From NCBI RefSeq assembly GCF_038051985.1, contig NZ_CP150291.1, positions 2,418,001 through 2,482,000 of the forward strand: a stretch of DNA of 64,000 nucleotides, given 5' to 3'. The first letter of the stretch is position 1, and each line of letters starts with the position of its first letter. The notes under the pieces were generated by a model, which saw nothing but the letters and a program-made list of their open reading frames with translations, had not been told where the DNA came from and did no database searches. Shown piece by piece: positions 1 to 12,445 of the stretch. The DNA is from Solibacillus sp. FSL H8-0523. Lineage in GTDB: Bacteria; Bacillota; Bacilli; Bacillales_A; Planococcaceae. The position numbers and the translations under genes are program-made.

Positions 1-342
1 TGGCACATAAATCCCTGCCACTCCAATACCTGAAATCATTCTTAATAACAAGGTCATCCAAAAACCTTCCACAACAGCTGCAAATACTATCCCAGAAACG
101 CCCGCTAGAAATGCACCTAGCACCATAAAATACTTTGGATTATACTTATCAATCAACATACTATAAAAAGCAATTGCAACAACATAGCCTACATGAAAAA
201 ACGCAATAATTATTCCTGATTGAGAAGCCGTTAGTTCCCACTCATCTTCAATTACTGGCATAACAGCCGAGAAATTAAACCATACTTGCATAGCTAAAAA
301 CTGGACTATACACATACCCCACAATATTTTGCTTTGATTCAA
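1..342 (-). CDS. MFS transporter, N-terminal part (runs off window)
   Basis: Only the first 114 codons lie in the window; the gene continues beyond base 1. The start is a TTG at 342 preceded by a GAAAGGAG ribosome site at about 353-360. The peptide begins MNQSKILWGMCIVQFLAM and shows hydrophobic helices at roughly residues 5-25, 42-60 and 70-90. The Y-S-M-L-I-D-K-Y stretch between helices 2 and 3 resembles the cytoplasmic loop-2 signature of major facilitator transporters. The family suggests proton-coupled transport across the cytoplasmic membrane. The substrate cannot be told from this fragment. Confidence 0.75.
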   Translation of the reverse strand, partial: MNQSKILWGMCIVQFLAMQVWFNFSAVMPVIEDEWELTASQSGIIIAFFHVGYVVAIAFYSMLIDKYNPKYFMVLGAFLAGVSGIVFAAVVEGFWMTLLLRMISGIGVAGIYVP

Positions 343-739
343 AGAGAGCTTGCTCCTTTCGAATTTAGAAAACAAACTGCAAATGGTGATAAAATTACTT
401 TTTCCTCTTCATAGATAATTGCGACAAAAAATCATCGTTACCTAATGCCCCTACTGAATCTTGGATATTTTATTATTTCTAGAAGATGTTCGCTGATTCC
501 TTTTATACTGCGATGATAACTAGATATCAAGAATCTAAAGCTTATGACGAATTTTACGTCTCATTGCTTCTGCTGATGATAAGAAACTGTGTCCATCGTA
601 GGTTTTCATTATCCTATCTCGTCCCTATTTAACTTTGACATCCATCCTTTCCCAATGCCTTCGAGATTTCTTGTCTTTTACTTAAGTAATAAATATGCGA
701 CAATACGTTCAATACTTCAGATTACGAGGAGGGATTTGG
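343..739. other. Intergenic stretch, nothing recognised
   Basis: About 400 bases without a supported gene. A 62-codon open frame at 589-777 has no ribosome site and is not called. The stretch should hold the promoter of the MFS gene on the minus strand and of the small plus-strand genes that follow, but I see no convincing promoter pair. Confidence 0.4.
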
Positions 740-877
740 GTGAAAGTAGCTTACATTTCGGATTTGCATTGTCATGAGCAAGAGGTGTATCAACAGCAAG
801 AAGCTATGTATTATATGAATGCACTAGGGTATCCGGATGAAAAGCTGCCCAGGAAAATACGTGTATTTACGGTGTAG
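740..877 (+). CDS. Small hypothetical protein (45 aa)
   Basis: A 45-residue ORF that starts at GTG 740. A GAGGAGGG ribosome site at about 725-732 selects this start. The same frame is open upstream to an ATG at 695, but that start lacks a ribosome site. The product is hydrophilic (begins VKVAYISDLHCHEQEVY) and has no signal peptide or membrane segment. Its stop is 33 bases before the lipoprotein gene at 911, so the two may be cotranscribed. I do not recognise the family. The strong ribosome site is the main support. Confidence 0.45.
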   Translation: MKVAYISDLHCHEQEVYQQQEAMYYMNALGYPDEKLPRKIRVFTV

Positions 878-910
878 GAGGCATATTCAGCTTTAAATGG
901 AGGGGTCGCT

Positions 911-1351
911 TTGAAACATTTAATTTTATTGATCGTATCTTGTTTTATTTTATCAAGCTGTGCGGGATTAGCAGATTATACAATTCCATTAGATAATGGG
1001 TATCGCATTGATCGACTTTCAGCTCATCAAATTCAAATTTACGGAGATGAAGCGGTAAATGATGGCGATGATTCGGTATTCAATCATTTATATGTACCAG
1101 CAAAGGTAACGGCTGTCTGGTGGGATGAACAATATATTATTGCAAAACAATTGAGTTTGAAGGCAGATGAACGAGGATATGAAGAACCTCCAAAAAATCC
1201 GACTGATGATCATTATTCTTATTGGATAATCGAAATGGATAAGAACGAAGTAAAAGGCCCTCTTACGTTAAAAGAGTTAGAGAATGAAACGAACCCATTA
1301 GGAATTAACATCGTATTTACACCAATCGAAAAGCTGAAAAGGGAACCATAA
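911..1351 (+). CDS. Lipoprotein of unknown function (DUF3997-like)
   Basis: The start is TTG 911 behind a TGGAGGGG ribosome site. The 146-aa product has a lipoprotein signal peptide with the lipobox LSSC, so Cys17 should be lipidated and the mature protein anchored outside the membrane. The mature part contains GLADYTI, NGYRI and VPAKVTAVWWDEQYIIAKQ, a pattern I associate with the short Bacillus DUF3997 lipoproteins. That match is from memory and unchecked. Function is unknown. It lies just downstream of the 45-aa ORF and upstream of a TetR gene fragment. Confidence 0.7.
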   Translation: MKHLILLIVSCFILSSCAGLADYTIPLDNGYRIDRLSAHQIQIYGDEAVNDGDDSVFNHLYVPAKVTAVWWDEQYIIAKQLSLKADERGYEEPPKNPTDDHYSYWIIEMDKNEVKGPLTLKELENETNPLGINIVFTPIEKLKREP

Positions 1352-1402
1352 TTAACTAATATTATCGAGAAGATTAAGATAAATTTCAAAAGAGGATGAA
1401 TT

Positions 1403-1480
1403 ACTGCCCCTTATATGACGGAACAATTTAGGAGTTTCTATACTTCTAGTGTTAAGACCATGAATATTAACCAAAAATAA
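1403..1480 (+). pseudogene. 3' tail fragment of a TetR-family gene
   Basis: These 78 bases match the last 78 bases of the TetR gene at 25612-25689 with 5 mismatches. They encode the tail TAPYMTEQFRSFYTS and end at the same stop position. No upstream part of a TetR gene is present here. It is therefore an isolated gene end, left by deletion or recombination of a paralogue. It cannot encode a functional regulator. Confidence 0.8.
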
Positions 1481-1552
1481 TTTACTTCAAACTAAAAAAT
1501 GAACTCGACTTGCATCGAACTCATTTTTTATCTACTTATTTTGCTGTATAAA

Positions 1553-1586
1553 CGTAAAAAAAGTATGTAACAGAAGTTACATACTT
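1553..1586 (-). terminator. Terminator of the rRNA-tRNA operon
   Basis: An 11-bp inverted repeat (AAGTATGTAAC / GTTACATACTT, loop AGAA) lies just after tRNA-Glu on the minus strand. A T-run follows in that direction. It closes the 16S-23S-5S-tRNA transcription unit. Confidence 0.85.
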
Positions 1587-1591
1587 AGAAA

Positions 1592-1663
1592 TGACCCGTA
1601 CGGGATTCGAACCCGTGTTACCGCCGTGAAAGGGCGGTGTCTTAACCACTTGACCAACGGGCC
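1592..1663 (-). tRNA. tRNA-Glu (TTC)
   Basis: A 72-nt cloverleaf with anticodon loop CTTTCAC (anticodon TTC) and a GGTTCGAATCC T-arm. CCA is not encoded. It is the last of eight tRNA genes in the operon. Confidence 0.97.
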
Positions 1664-1664
1664 A

Positions 1665-1740
1665 TGGCTCCGAAGGCAGGACTCGAACCTGCGACCTGCC
1701 GGTTAACAGCCGGATGCTCTACCAACTGAGCTACTTCGGA
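1665..1740 (-). tRNA. tRNA-Asn (GTT)
   Basis: A 76-nt cloverleaf including an encoded CCA. The acceptor stem is TCCGAAG/CTTCGGA and the anticodon loop CTGTTAA gives GTT. One base separates it from tRNA-Glu. Confidence 0.97.
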
Positions 1741-1758
1741 ACAATACTAATACTATGA

Positions 1759-1832
<74 letters not shown>

Positions 1833-1838
1833 TAAAAC

Positions 1839-1912
1839 TGGAGCGGGTGATCGGAATCGAACCGACAACATCAGCTTGGAAGGCTGAGGTTTTACCACTA
1901 AACTACACCCGC
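1839..1912 (-). tRNA. tRNA-Gly (TCC)
   Basis: A 74-nt cloverleaf including CCA. It starts GCGGGTG and the anticodon loop CTTCCAA gives TCC. Confidence 0.97.
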
Positions 1913-1915
1913 AAA

Positions 1916-1991
1916 TGGTGGGTTTGGACGGAATCGAACCGCCGACACTTAGAGCTTCAATCTAATGCTCTACCAACTGAGCTACAAACCC
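1916..1991 (-). tRNA. tRNA-Phe (GAA)
   Basis: A 76-nt cloverleaf including CCA. The acceptor is GGGTTTG/CAAACCC and the anticodon loop TTGAAGC gives GAA. Confidence 0.97.
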
Positions 1992-1996
1992 ACAAA

Positions 1997-2072
1997 TGGC
2001 GGTCCCGACCGGGATCGAACCGGCGATCTCCTGCGTGACAGGCAGGCATGTTAACCGCTACACCACGGGACC
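1997..2072 (-). tRNA. tRNA-Asp (GTC)
   Basis: A 76-nt cloverleaf including CCA. It starts GGTCCCG and the anticodon loop CTGTCAC gives GTC. Confidence 0.97.
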
Positions 2073-2075
2073 ATT

Positions 2076-2150
<75 letters not shown>

Positions 2151-2226
2151 ACAATATTATTACGTTTGTTATCGCATGTTCTGAGTTCTACTTAGTTGCC
2201 ATCAACTTCGTCCCTCAGTTGCTGCT

Positions 2227-2265
2227 AATCGCTATCTTTGTTTAGCGATTTGCTCCACCCCGCGA
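2227..2265. repeat. Hairpin plus partial copy of the initiator tRNA 5' end
   Basis: The spacer between tRNA-Val and tRNA-fMet holds an 8-bp inverted repeat (AATCGCTA at 2227-2234, TAGCGATT at 2243-2250). Directly after it, 2251-2265 repeats the 15 bases at 2137-2151 that cover the 5' end of tRNA-fMet; the next few bases also resemble the downstream flank. This looks like the scar of a lost tRNA gene or an unequal recombination. Confidence 0.7.
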
Positions 2266-2284
2266 TAATACTATTTAAATTAGA

Positions 2285-2360
2285 TGGTGGAGGATGACGG
2301 GCTCGAACCGCCGACCCCCTGCTTGTAAGGCAGGTGCTCTCCCAACTGAGCTAATCCTCC
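2285..2360 (-). tRNA. tRNA-Val (TAC)
   Basis: A 76-nt cloverleaf including CCA. The acceptor is GGAGGAT/ATCCTCC and the anticodon loop CTTACAA gives TAC. It is the first tRNA after 5S rRNA. Confidence 0.97.
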
Positions 2361-2371
2361 ATAAAAAAAAA

Positions 2372-2487
<116 letters not shown>

Positions 2488-2554
2488 CTTATTAAATTAA
2501 AAGAACTTATTCTTTCAAAACTGGATAAACGTTTCATTGATGTTCATAAATTGT

Positions 2555-7349
<4,795 letters not shown>

Positions 7350-7509
7350 TAGTTTGAAAGCTCATTTGCTTTGCTAGCGATTCTAACAATTAAGTTAGAA
7401 ATCTATTGTTTGTTTCATTTAAGAAACTTGTTTTTCATTAACGTTGCTTGTTCAGTTTTCAAGGTTCATGTTATTTCGTTTGTCGCAATCTCTCTCGGCG
7501 ACTTATATA

Positions 7510-7538
7510 ATATTACACGGCTAACGAGATTTCGTCAA
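7510..7538 (-). promoter_or_regulatory. rRNA operon promoter
   Basis: On the minus strand a -35 TTGACG (7538-7533) and a -10 TAATAT (7515-7510) are separated by exactly 17 bases, about 160 bases upstream of 16S. The downstream leader is followed by the 16S processing arm. Only one strong promoter is visible; many Bacillus rRNA operons have two in tandem. Confidence 0.8.
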
Positions 7539-7894
7539 CCTATTTTTAAAAATAAATTTGCTTAATTATTTCTTTCCTATTAAATAACTTAAAAATAGAC
7601 TACGAATGATGCCTCCATTTTAAACTATACGGCGTCCCTTTAAAGAAATAGGGTTAATATCCTAGCCGAGGAAGCATCCGAATTCGTTCGTCCGGGAGAT
7701 CACCTCATTTAATGACAGAATGGTTTTCTTAAAATCAAAGAAACAGGTACCTTCCTATTACTTAATCATTCCCTGTACTCGCTGAATCTTTACCTCTTTA
7801 TTTCAAGGGAATCGATGGCAAATCCATGCCTGTTAAAAATGATGTCATTCTACCTTAAACTAGAGAATAGGGGTCCAGCATTAGGGGAATAAGA
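7539..7894. other. Unresolved spacer upstream of the rRNA operon
   Basis: About 350 bases between the rRNA promoter and the terminator of the 57-aa gene. No ORF with a good ribosome site is seen. A very short minus-strand frame near 7800-7850 (MTSFLTGMDLPSIPLK) could be a gene remnant but lacks an upstream extension. I cannot exclude a non-coding RNA. Confidence 0.3.
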
Positions 7895-7937
7895 AAAATC
7901 CGTAAACGCTGTTTTATCAACGTTTACGGATTTTTTG
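7895..7937. terminator. Bidirectional terminator
   Basis: A 14-bp inverted repeat with arms AAAATCCGTAAACG and CGTTTACGGATTTT, a 12-nt loop and T-runs on both strands. It lies 37 bases after the stop of the 57-aa minus-strand ORF, which supports that ORF as a real gene end. Confidence 0.85.
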
Positions 7938-7973
7938 GTGGAACATTGTTTATACATAATTTTATGCATATAT

Positions 7974-8147
7974 CTACAAATACAGTCGCAGCAGTCGTTT
8001 AAGATTATTTTTGGGATACTGAATTAATAACGATTTTGTAATGTGAATAGACGACACCGTTAAACGTTTTTTATAAGCAAAATAAATGAATACACCTAAT
8101 AAAAAGGCACTTGCTAGACCTAGCAACGCATCAATTAATGAAAACAT
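7974..8147 (-). CDS. Small membrane protein (57 aa)
   Basis: The ATG at 8147 begins a 57-residue protein starting MFSLIDALLGLASAFLLGVF. It has one transmembrane helix at about residues 4-24, then the basic stretch YKKR and a basic C-terminus ending RLLRLYL. The ribosome site is weak (AAAAGACA). A strong terminator lies 37 bases downstream. It sits 196 bases after the last large gene of the Fur-boxed cluster on the same strand, so it may be that cluster's final gene or an independent small gene. The family is unknown. Confidence 0.5.
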   Translation of the reverse strand: MFSLIDALLGLASAFLLGVFIYFAYKKRLTVSSIHITKSLLIQYPKNNLKRLLRLYL

Positions 8148-8343
8148 AGCTGTCTTTTCTAACAGGAACCAACTATATGTTATACGTATATTGTAAATTT
8201 AGTTTTCCTTTTGAAAAGCCGTTCAAAAGATTCACTATGGAATACGATATTTTCACGATATCCTGTAAAATCGATCATTCCATTTATATTGGTGCGCAAT
8301 AAAGCTTGTGATACGAACTTTTTTGATGAACATCTTGTATAAT

Positions 8344-9375
8344 CTATTTTTGCTTTTTAGTTTTCTTTAAAAAAATACTACCTGATATTATGAAAACTAA
8401 AATGATTACTAGCAGGATTATTAAACCTGTATGTTGCTTTTCATCTTCTAAAGACGGTTCTTTTATTTGATCCTCAATCGTTGTCAAGGTTTGTTCCATT
8501 TGATTCATTTGTGTCGTTTCTTCTTCTAAACGGTTTTGATTTGACTCTTGCCCTGCTTTTACATTTGTATAAGGTTGATCGCCTATCACAATGAGTTGAA
8601 TTGCTGTCGTACCAATTGTTGTTGCCGATATAGCTTGTGCCACATCATTTTGCTCAAAATGCGCGCTATGGTCATTTTGCTTACCTACATCATCTGACGA
8701 ACTATTTGTTCCTATATAAGATTCAGCAATTGTTTGACCAACCCAAACAGATGGGTCAGCGCTTTCCGAAATAGCACGTGGATGCATACCAAGTTCATAT
8801 TCTTTACCATCGACGGTAATTACATAAATATAGTATTTATCCCCCGTCTCCGTCTGCTTTTTCACATGCTCAACTGCTTCTACTGTTCCAGTTGGGCCTT
8901 CTGTAAAGCCTGACATCTGTAATAATGAATGTCCACCAATGTTCGTGTGTACATTTTCCGCTACAAATGCTGCAAATTCATCACGTGTTAATATAGCAGT
9001 TGGTTGCTCTACTTGTAATTGATTATGGAAATAAACTTCATTAACAAGCGCATATGTGGCATTTCCATCAATTGTAGATATGAGATTATGCGCCAGTGCG
9101 GCTTGCGCAAGTTCCTCTACCGTTTTTCCTTCTAGACCATTGTATTTTGCAGCCCATGCAGCTAAATCTTGTGCTGTTAATGGCTCTGCTGGCTCAAAGG
9201 TCATGTCATCATTTAAATAAGAAACAATCCCTAATGACGCAAGTAACACGACATCATTAGCATGCTCAGACAATGCTAAATCAGCAAATGTATTATTTTT
9301 ATTCATTACATGTGCAGAAGCGGTTGTCGATAATAATAAACAAACAAATACAATTGAAACGATTTTTTTCTTCAT
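8344..9375 (-). CDS. SLH-like, C-terminally membrane-anchored surface protein
   Basis: 343 aa with a Sec signal peptide (cleavage near residue 21, ASA-HV). Residues about 28-75 resemble one S-layer-homology repeat (FADL..SEHANDVVLLASLGIV...FEPAEPLTAQDLAAWAA). A second, weaker repeat may follow at about 75-140. The middle, about 165-215, contains TGDKYYIYVITVDGKEYELGM. A glutamine- and glutamate-rich linker leads to a C-terminal helix (about 318-337) and a KKTKKQK tail. The protein should be anchored with its body outside the cell. It follows the coiled-coil gene by 9 bases with a GGAGG site, so it is cotranscribed. I infer a cell-envelope partner of the FtsEX-like module; no enzymatic motif is visible. 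Confidence 0.7.
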   Translation of the reverse strand: MKKKIVSIVFVCLLLSTTASAHVMNKNNTFADLALSEHANDVVLLASLGIVSYLNDDMTFEPAEPLTAQDLAAWAAKYNGLEGKTVEELAQAALAHNLISTIDGNATYALVNEVYFHNQLQVEQPTAILTRDEFAAFVAENVHTNIGGHSLLQMSGFTEGPTGTVEAVEHVKKQTETGDKYYIYVITVDGKEYELGMHPRAISESADPSVWVGQTIAESYIGTNSSSDDVGKQNDHSAHFEQNDVAQAISATTIGTTAIQLIVIGDQPYTNVKAGQESNQNRLEEETTQMNQMEQTLTTIEDQIKEPSLEDEKQHTGLIILLVIILVFIISGSIFLKKTKKQK

Positions 9376-9384
9376 GTGAACCTC

Positions 9385-10335
9385 CTATTTTGTTGCGATT
9401 TGCAAGTTACCGTCTTGTTGAATGACGTATGGACTATCGATGCCTTCCAATGTCTGTAATGTTGCATAATCAATCGAAAAGCTCGGCAACTCTACTAGTA
9501 ATTCTTCAGGTAAATAAAAGCCGTTATAAAATCCGGCTTCAACTACTAACTGCGCAGCTGTACCTTCTGCATTTTGCAGTACTTGTCCTAACACTAATAC
9601 ATGGGCATATTCAAGCTCGTATTCTACATATACATGATCACTTCTAAAATAATATCGCGCTTTACTATGCTCATTTAGCCATTGTTCTGATAACTGGTAA
9701 GCACCATCTACCGATTTTTCAATCCAATCACTTAACTGTATGTTTACTAATTCTGCATCTAACTGAAAGTCACGAATAATGTTCTCTTCTACCTCTGCTG
9801 TCCAGTCAATGTCTAAATAATTCGCAATATTTTCAAGTTCCATCCCTTGTGTTTCGACTAAAAAATCTTCGCGTGCTTGCAGATTTTTTTCAATAGCATA
9901 AAGCAATTGTTCATGCCCTTTTAAGCGATTTTGACTTTGAAGTAGTTTCTGATACGTTACATAAAGTATATTTAACTGCTGTAAGTAATCATTAATTTTT
10001 TCATTCAATAGCCATTGATTCCCTAAAATATCAACAACATCTGTCCCCTGTTGCATCAAGGCTAAATATGTATCTAAGCCCATTTCTGAATAAAACTGAA
10101 GTTGTTCAATTGCACCCTGCTGCTCTTCTTTAAAATCTTGCTCCGACTGCTCAACCAATGGCTGTAATTGTTCAATTTCAAGCTTTGTTTGTTCCACTTC
10201 CTCATGTAATTTAGAAATGGTGGAATCGTCATAAACAATAGCTAAAAAATTTGCAAATGCTCCTGTTAAATGCGCATAAACTGGAAGTGCAAGCACAGCT
10301 GACAACGATAAAATAAATCCGATTTTTTTAAACAT
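9385..10335 (-). CDS. PcsB/CwlO-like extracellular coiled-coil protein without hydrolase domain
   Basis: 316 aa. A signal peptide or anchor (about 3-22) is followed by a coiled coil from about 38 to 175. The segment FYSEMGLDTYLALMQQGTDV and the following LGNQWLLNEKINDYLQQL match the arrangement in PcsB and CwlO coiled coils, where a YxxGxxxYLxxLL motif precedes a second helix. In those proteins this part docks on the outer loop of FtsX. Here the C-terminal half (about 190-316) has no NlpC/P60 or CHAP catalytic pattern. The gene overlaps the FtsX-like gene by 8 bases. I infer a regulatory or scaffold partner of that permease. What its C-terminal domain binds is unknown. Confidence 0.7.
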   Translation of the reverse strand: MFKKIGFILSLSAVLALPVYAHLTGAFANFLAIVYDDSTISKLHEEVEQTKLEIEQLQPLVEQSEQDFKEEQQGAIEQLQFYSEMGLDTYLALMQQGTDVVDILGNQWLLNEKINDYLQQLNILYVTYQKLLQSQNRLKGHEQLLYAIEKNLQAREDFLVETQGMELENIANYLDIDWTAEVEENIIRDFQLDAELVNIQLSDWIEKSVDGAYQLSEQWLNEHSKARYYFRSDHVYVEYELEYAHVLVLGQVLQNAEGTAAQLVVEAGFYNGFYLPEELLVELPSFSIDYATLQTLEGIDSPYVIQQDGNLQIATK

Positions 10336-11200
10336 ATCGAATCAGCTTTCTTGTTGAGACGTAACTCGCTACCACACCTAGCAAAAGACCCATGCCTAGC
10401 TGAATAGTGCAGATGACGATGACTTGCTGCATGTTTAATTGTCCTAAATAAGGAATAGCCTCTTGAATCGACTTTATTAAAAATGTATAAAGCATAACGA
10501 CTACTGCCATACCAAGTACCGCTCCAAACAGCCCTAAAACAAACCCTTCAATTAAAAACTGCAAACGCACGATTTTAGGATTCATTCCTAAAAATAATTT
10601 GATTTTCAGTTCTTTTGAGCGTTGGTACATCGCTAAATGAAATGAGCTATAAACCATTAAAAAGGCAACAGCAATAAATAAAATAATAGCAAGCACACCA
10701 TAGAGTTCGATTTTATAGAGCCAATCTGTCAAAATCTTGGCCATTTGCTGTGGGTAAACAACCTTTTGAATGCCCTCTACCTGCTGGAGATTTTGCGCTA
10801 GTAATTCAAAATAACGTGTGTCACGCACTTGAAATTTTACAGCATCTGGCATGCTTCCATCTGTAAACGCCTCTAGCAAATGTTCCCGCCCTTCAAAGAA
10901 GAACGCTAAATTTTGAATAATCTGCTCACCCGACTCGATTTGCACATCTTTCGCATACGACTGTTTCGCAATGATAGCTGCAACCTCTTCTGCCATACCA
11001 TCCTCCACATACACTTTCATAGCAAGCTGTGATTCAACGTAGTCAACCGCTTCTCCTATGTAGGCTCGAACAAGCAAAATACTTCCGATTAAACTAAGTG
11101 CAATAAAAAGAAGCGTGACAGAGGCAATCACACTCCCTCTATTGCGCTTGATCCCTAGTTTCGTATCTTCTAGCATATAGCTAATTTGGTGTTTGTTCAT
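10328..11200 (-). CDS. FtsX-like ABC permease
   Basis: 290 aa with the FtsX layout: a short cytoplasmic N-terminus, one helix at about 23-45, an extracellular domain of about 120 residues, then three helices at about 168-190, 215-238 and 258-280. The outer domain contains FFEGREHLLEAF and a GIQKVVYPQQMAKIL segment, matching the usual FtsX pattern of an E-G-x-E motif and a G-I-x-x-V-x-Y motif. It overlaps the ATPase gene by 20 bases and the coiled-coil gene by 8, so the three are translationally coupled. FtsX proteins transmit ATP-driven movement to wall hydrolases rather than transporting a solute. It is probably a paralogue of the cell-division ftsX rather than that gene itself. Confidence 0.8.
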   Translation of the reverse strand: MNKHQISYMLEDTKLGIKRNRGSVIASVTLLFIALSLIGSILLVRAYIGEAVDYVESQLAMKVYVEDGMAEEVAAIIAKQSYAKDVQIESGEQIIQNLAFFFEGREHLLEAFTDGSMPDAVKFQVRDTRYFELLAQNLQQVEGIQKVVYPQQMAKILTDWLYKIELYGVLAIILFIAVAFLMVYSSFHLAMYQRSKELKIKLFLGMNPKIVRLQFLIEGFVLGLFGAVLGMAVVVMLYTFLIKSIQEAIPYLGQLNMQQVIVICTIQLGMGLLLGVVASYVSTRKLIRYV

Positions 11201-11834
11201 GGATGTTACCTCCCTCCATTGCCCAAATACATGCGCCTTTTTGTATCAAACGTTCGTCATGCGTTACGATAAGCATCGTGATTTGTTCTTCGTTGTGAAG
11301 TTCATATAATAAGTCCATAATTTCTTTTGTTGTTTGTTGATCTAAATTTCCAGTGGGTTCATCGGCAATAATGAGCCTAGGTTTATTCAGAAGTGCTCGA
11401 ACAATCGCAACACGTTGTTGTTGACCACCTGATAGCTGAGCGGGAAAAGCATCCTTTTTGTGTTCAAGGCCGACACGTTTTAATAAACGTTCGGCCTCTT
11501 GTTGTATTTGTTTAATTGGATGACCAAGTGCTTTTCCTGCTAGCAGTACGTTCTCAAGAACTGTTTTTTGCTCGATTAACTCAAAGCTTTGAAATATAAT
11601 CCCTATTTTTCGGCGTAATTCAAACTTGGGTATACTCAAAATGCTCCTACCATCTATTAAAATCTCGCCAGCATCACATTCAATCTCACGATAGAGTAAT
11701 TTTAACAATGTGCTTTTTCCAGAACCCGAGCGACCTTTTAAAAAGGCAAATTGTCCTTTCTCAAGATGAAACGTCAATTTTTCTAAAACGGCAACGTCTT
11801 GATAACATTTTTTCACATTAGTCATTTGAATCAT
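11181..11834 (-). CDS. FtsE/LolD-type ABC ATPase
   Basis: 217 aa from ATG 11834, which lies 2 bases after the upstream stop, with AAAGGAC as ribosome site. An in-frame ATG at 11861 would overlap the ThuA-like gene. Walker A is GRSGSGKS (about 34-41), the signature is LSGGQQQRVAIVRAL (about 135), Walker B is LIIADEPTG with a following D-loop, and the H-loop is VTHDE. Size and motifs fit the FtsE/LolD/MacB class that pairs with FtsX-fold permeases, here the overlapping gene at 10328-11200. It sits in the same cluster as a Fur-boxed importer but is not part of that importer. Confidence 0.85.
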   Translation of the reverse strand: MIQMTNVKKCYQDVAVLEKLTFHLEKGQFAFLKGRSGSGKSTLLKLLYREIECDAGEILIDGRSILSIPKFELRRKIGIIFQSFELIEQKTVLENVLLAGKALGHPIKQIQQEAERLLKRVGLEHKKDAFPAQLSGGQQQRVAIVRALLNKPRLIIADEPTGNLDQQTTKEIMDLLYELHNEEQITMLIVTHDERLIQKGACIWAMEGGNIHEQTPN

Positions 11835-11836
11835 CG

Positions 11837-12445
11837 TTAAATCTGTCCTTCTTTCAACCAAGGTAAGAAGCCGCGTAAGAAGCGCTCTGTTGCTGGCATG
11901 AAATATGAACCAAAGTGGAAATCAGGATCTAATGTTGTATTCACCCAAATCCCGTTTGTATTAACACGGTCAATGTATAATACTGAACCCCCATCAACTG
12001 TTGAAACAAGTGTTTCACAGCCTTCTGATGGCCAATATACGCCATGCTGATGCCATGTTGCATCACCTAATGTTAAATAATTTGTAAATAAATCATGATT
12101 TTCACCTGGCAAACGTAAACCACTATCTGCTCCTGGCTCTAACCACCACCAAAAGTTTGTTGGGCGAAACTCCCATTTATGTTCAGGTAGCCACTCTTTA
12201 TGCTGCGGGCCAAACGTGACAACGACTTTTCCTGTATTCGCAAATTCATAAATTTTATCTACATTTTGCTCTAATAATTCAACATGTGTTTGAGATGGAA
12301 TTAATAATACGTCGAATTCATCTAATGGTGTTTCTGCAAATTCACGTACTGGAATACAGGTATGAATATGCTGACCAAATTCAGATATTTTATAAGTTCG
12401 TTGATGCTGTGAGCTCCCGCCATACATTACTGCAATTTTACGCAT
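11837..12445 (-). CDS. ThuA-like / class I glutamine amidotransferase-fold protein (paralogue 2)
   Basis: 202 aa, cytoplasmic. The segment EFDVLLIPSQTHVELLEQ then GKVVVTFGPQ resembles the Rossmann-like core of ThuA-type proteins, related in fold to class I amidotransferases. No Cys-His-Glu triad is visible at the expected positions. It shares with its neighbour (12438-13070) the blocks V/S-x-FG, WLP, YIDR-x-x-TNG and a terminal helical region, so the two are tandem paralogues. The start overlaps the upstream stop by 8 bases. I do not know its substrate. Its place between an importer and an FtsEX-like pair suggests processing or sensing of the imported ligand, which is inference. Confidence 0.6.
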   Translation of the reverse strand: MRKIAVMYGGSSQHQRTYKISEFGQHIHTCIPVREFAETPLDEFDVLLIPSQTHVELLEQNVDKIYEFANTGKVVVTFGPQHKEWLPEHKWEFRPTNFWWWLEPGADSGLRLPGENHDLFTNYLTLGDATWHQHGVYWPSEGCETLVSTVDGGSVLYIDRVNTNGIWVNTTLDPDFHFGSYFMPATERFLRGFLPWLKEGQI

